From: an uncultured Ruminococcus sp.
GTDB lineage: Bacteria; Bacillota; Clostridia; Oscillospirales; Ruminococcaceae
NCBI GenBank assembly: GCA_900752785.1
Contig: CAADWP010000124.1
Coordinates: 1 to 6,198 of the forward strand
Reading direction: 5' to 3'
DNA: 6,198 nucleotides
Part shown: in pieces, positions 6,180 through 6,198 of the stretch
Position numbering within the stretch: position 1 is the stretch's first letter
How the letters are laid out: each line of letters opens with the position of its first letter
The notes under the pieces: generated by a model
The model's input: only the letters and a program-made list of their open reading frames with translations
The model's database searches: none
Told to the model about the DNA's origin: nothing
Translations under genes and position numbers: made by a program

Positions 6180-6198
6180 GCAGAGTGTCGAAATGATA

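Noticed and set aside
6162..6198. Start of a possible gene: ATG at 6162 open to the window end (MVRLIDAECRND)
   Set aside because: Only 12 residues are visible, no well-placed ribosome binding site precedes it, and the ATG lies within the inner stem of a hairpin; it cannot be supported.
6012..6198. Insertion-sequence end or CRISPR array in the final stretch
   Set aside because: No transposase fragment, target-site duplication or regularly spaced direct repeats can be seen; the inverted repeats are nested and of different sequence.

Overview
The window looks like chromosome from a cellulosome-producing Ruminococcus or close relative (Clostridia). The clearest evidence is the last gene, a secreted GH26 beta-mannanase ending in a two-repeat type I dockerin. 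The spacing and wording of that dockerin resemble those I recall from Ruminococcus flavefaciens and R. champanellensis. Strong AGGAGG-type ribosome binding sites, near-consensus sigma-70/SigA promoters, AT-rich intergenic DNA and an LL-diaminopimelate aminotransferase fit the same assignment. The species is an inference.

Layout. (1) 1-1086, plus strand: the 3' part of dapL (lysine and peptidoglycan precursor synthesis), cut by the window start. (2) 1087-1164: a convergent gap with a 9-bp perfect hairpin serving dapL and the facing gene. (3) 1165-2355, minus strand: a 396-residue membrane protein of unknown function, with five predicted membrane spans and an extracytoplasmic C-terminal half that carries about five degenerate repeats of 21-23 residues. 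(4) 2356-2644: a divergent control region with one well-formed promoter for each direction, a 17-bp palindrome touching the plus-strand -35 box, a 9-bp direct repeat, and a stem-loop at the predicted start of the ispDF leader. (5) 2645-3817, plus strand: ispD and ispF, a tight two-gene unit of the MEP isoprenoid pathway. (6) 3818-3966: a 149-bp gap with a 12-bp perfect palindrome. (7) 3967-5973, plus strand: signal peptide, CBM35-like module, GH26 catalytic domain, dockerin. (8) 5982-6011: a strong intrinsic terminator. (9) 6012-6198: no recognisable gene, but a run of consecutive stem-loops whose last segments can pair in mutually exclusive ways.

How it fits together. DapL, IspD and IspF are housekeeping enzymes. 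The mannanase is an extracellular enzyme expected to join a cellulosome through its dockerin and attack mannan in plant cell walls. Nothing in the sequence links it functionally to ispDF apart from position. I see no CRISPR, phage, toxin-antitoxin or transposase gene. The least explained parts are the repeat-bearing membrane protein, the large insertion and lipobox-like signal in the mannanase, and the structured non-coding end of the window.
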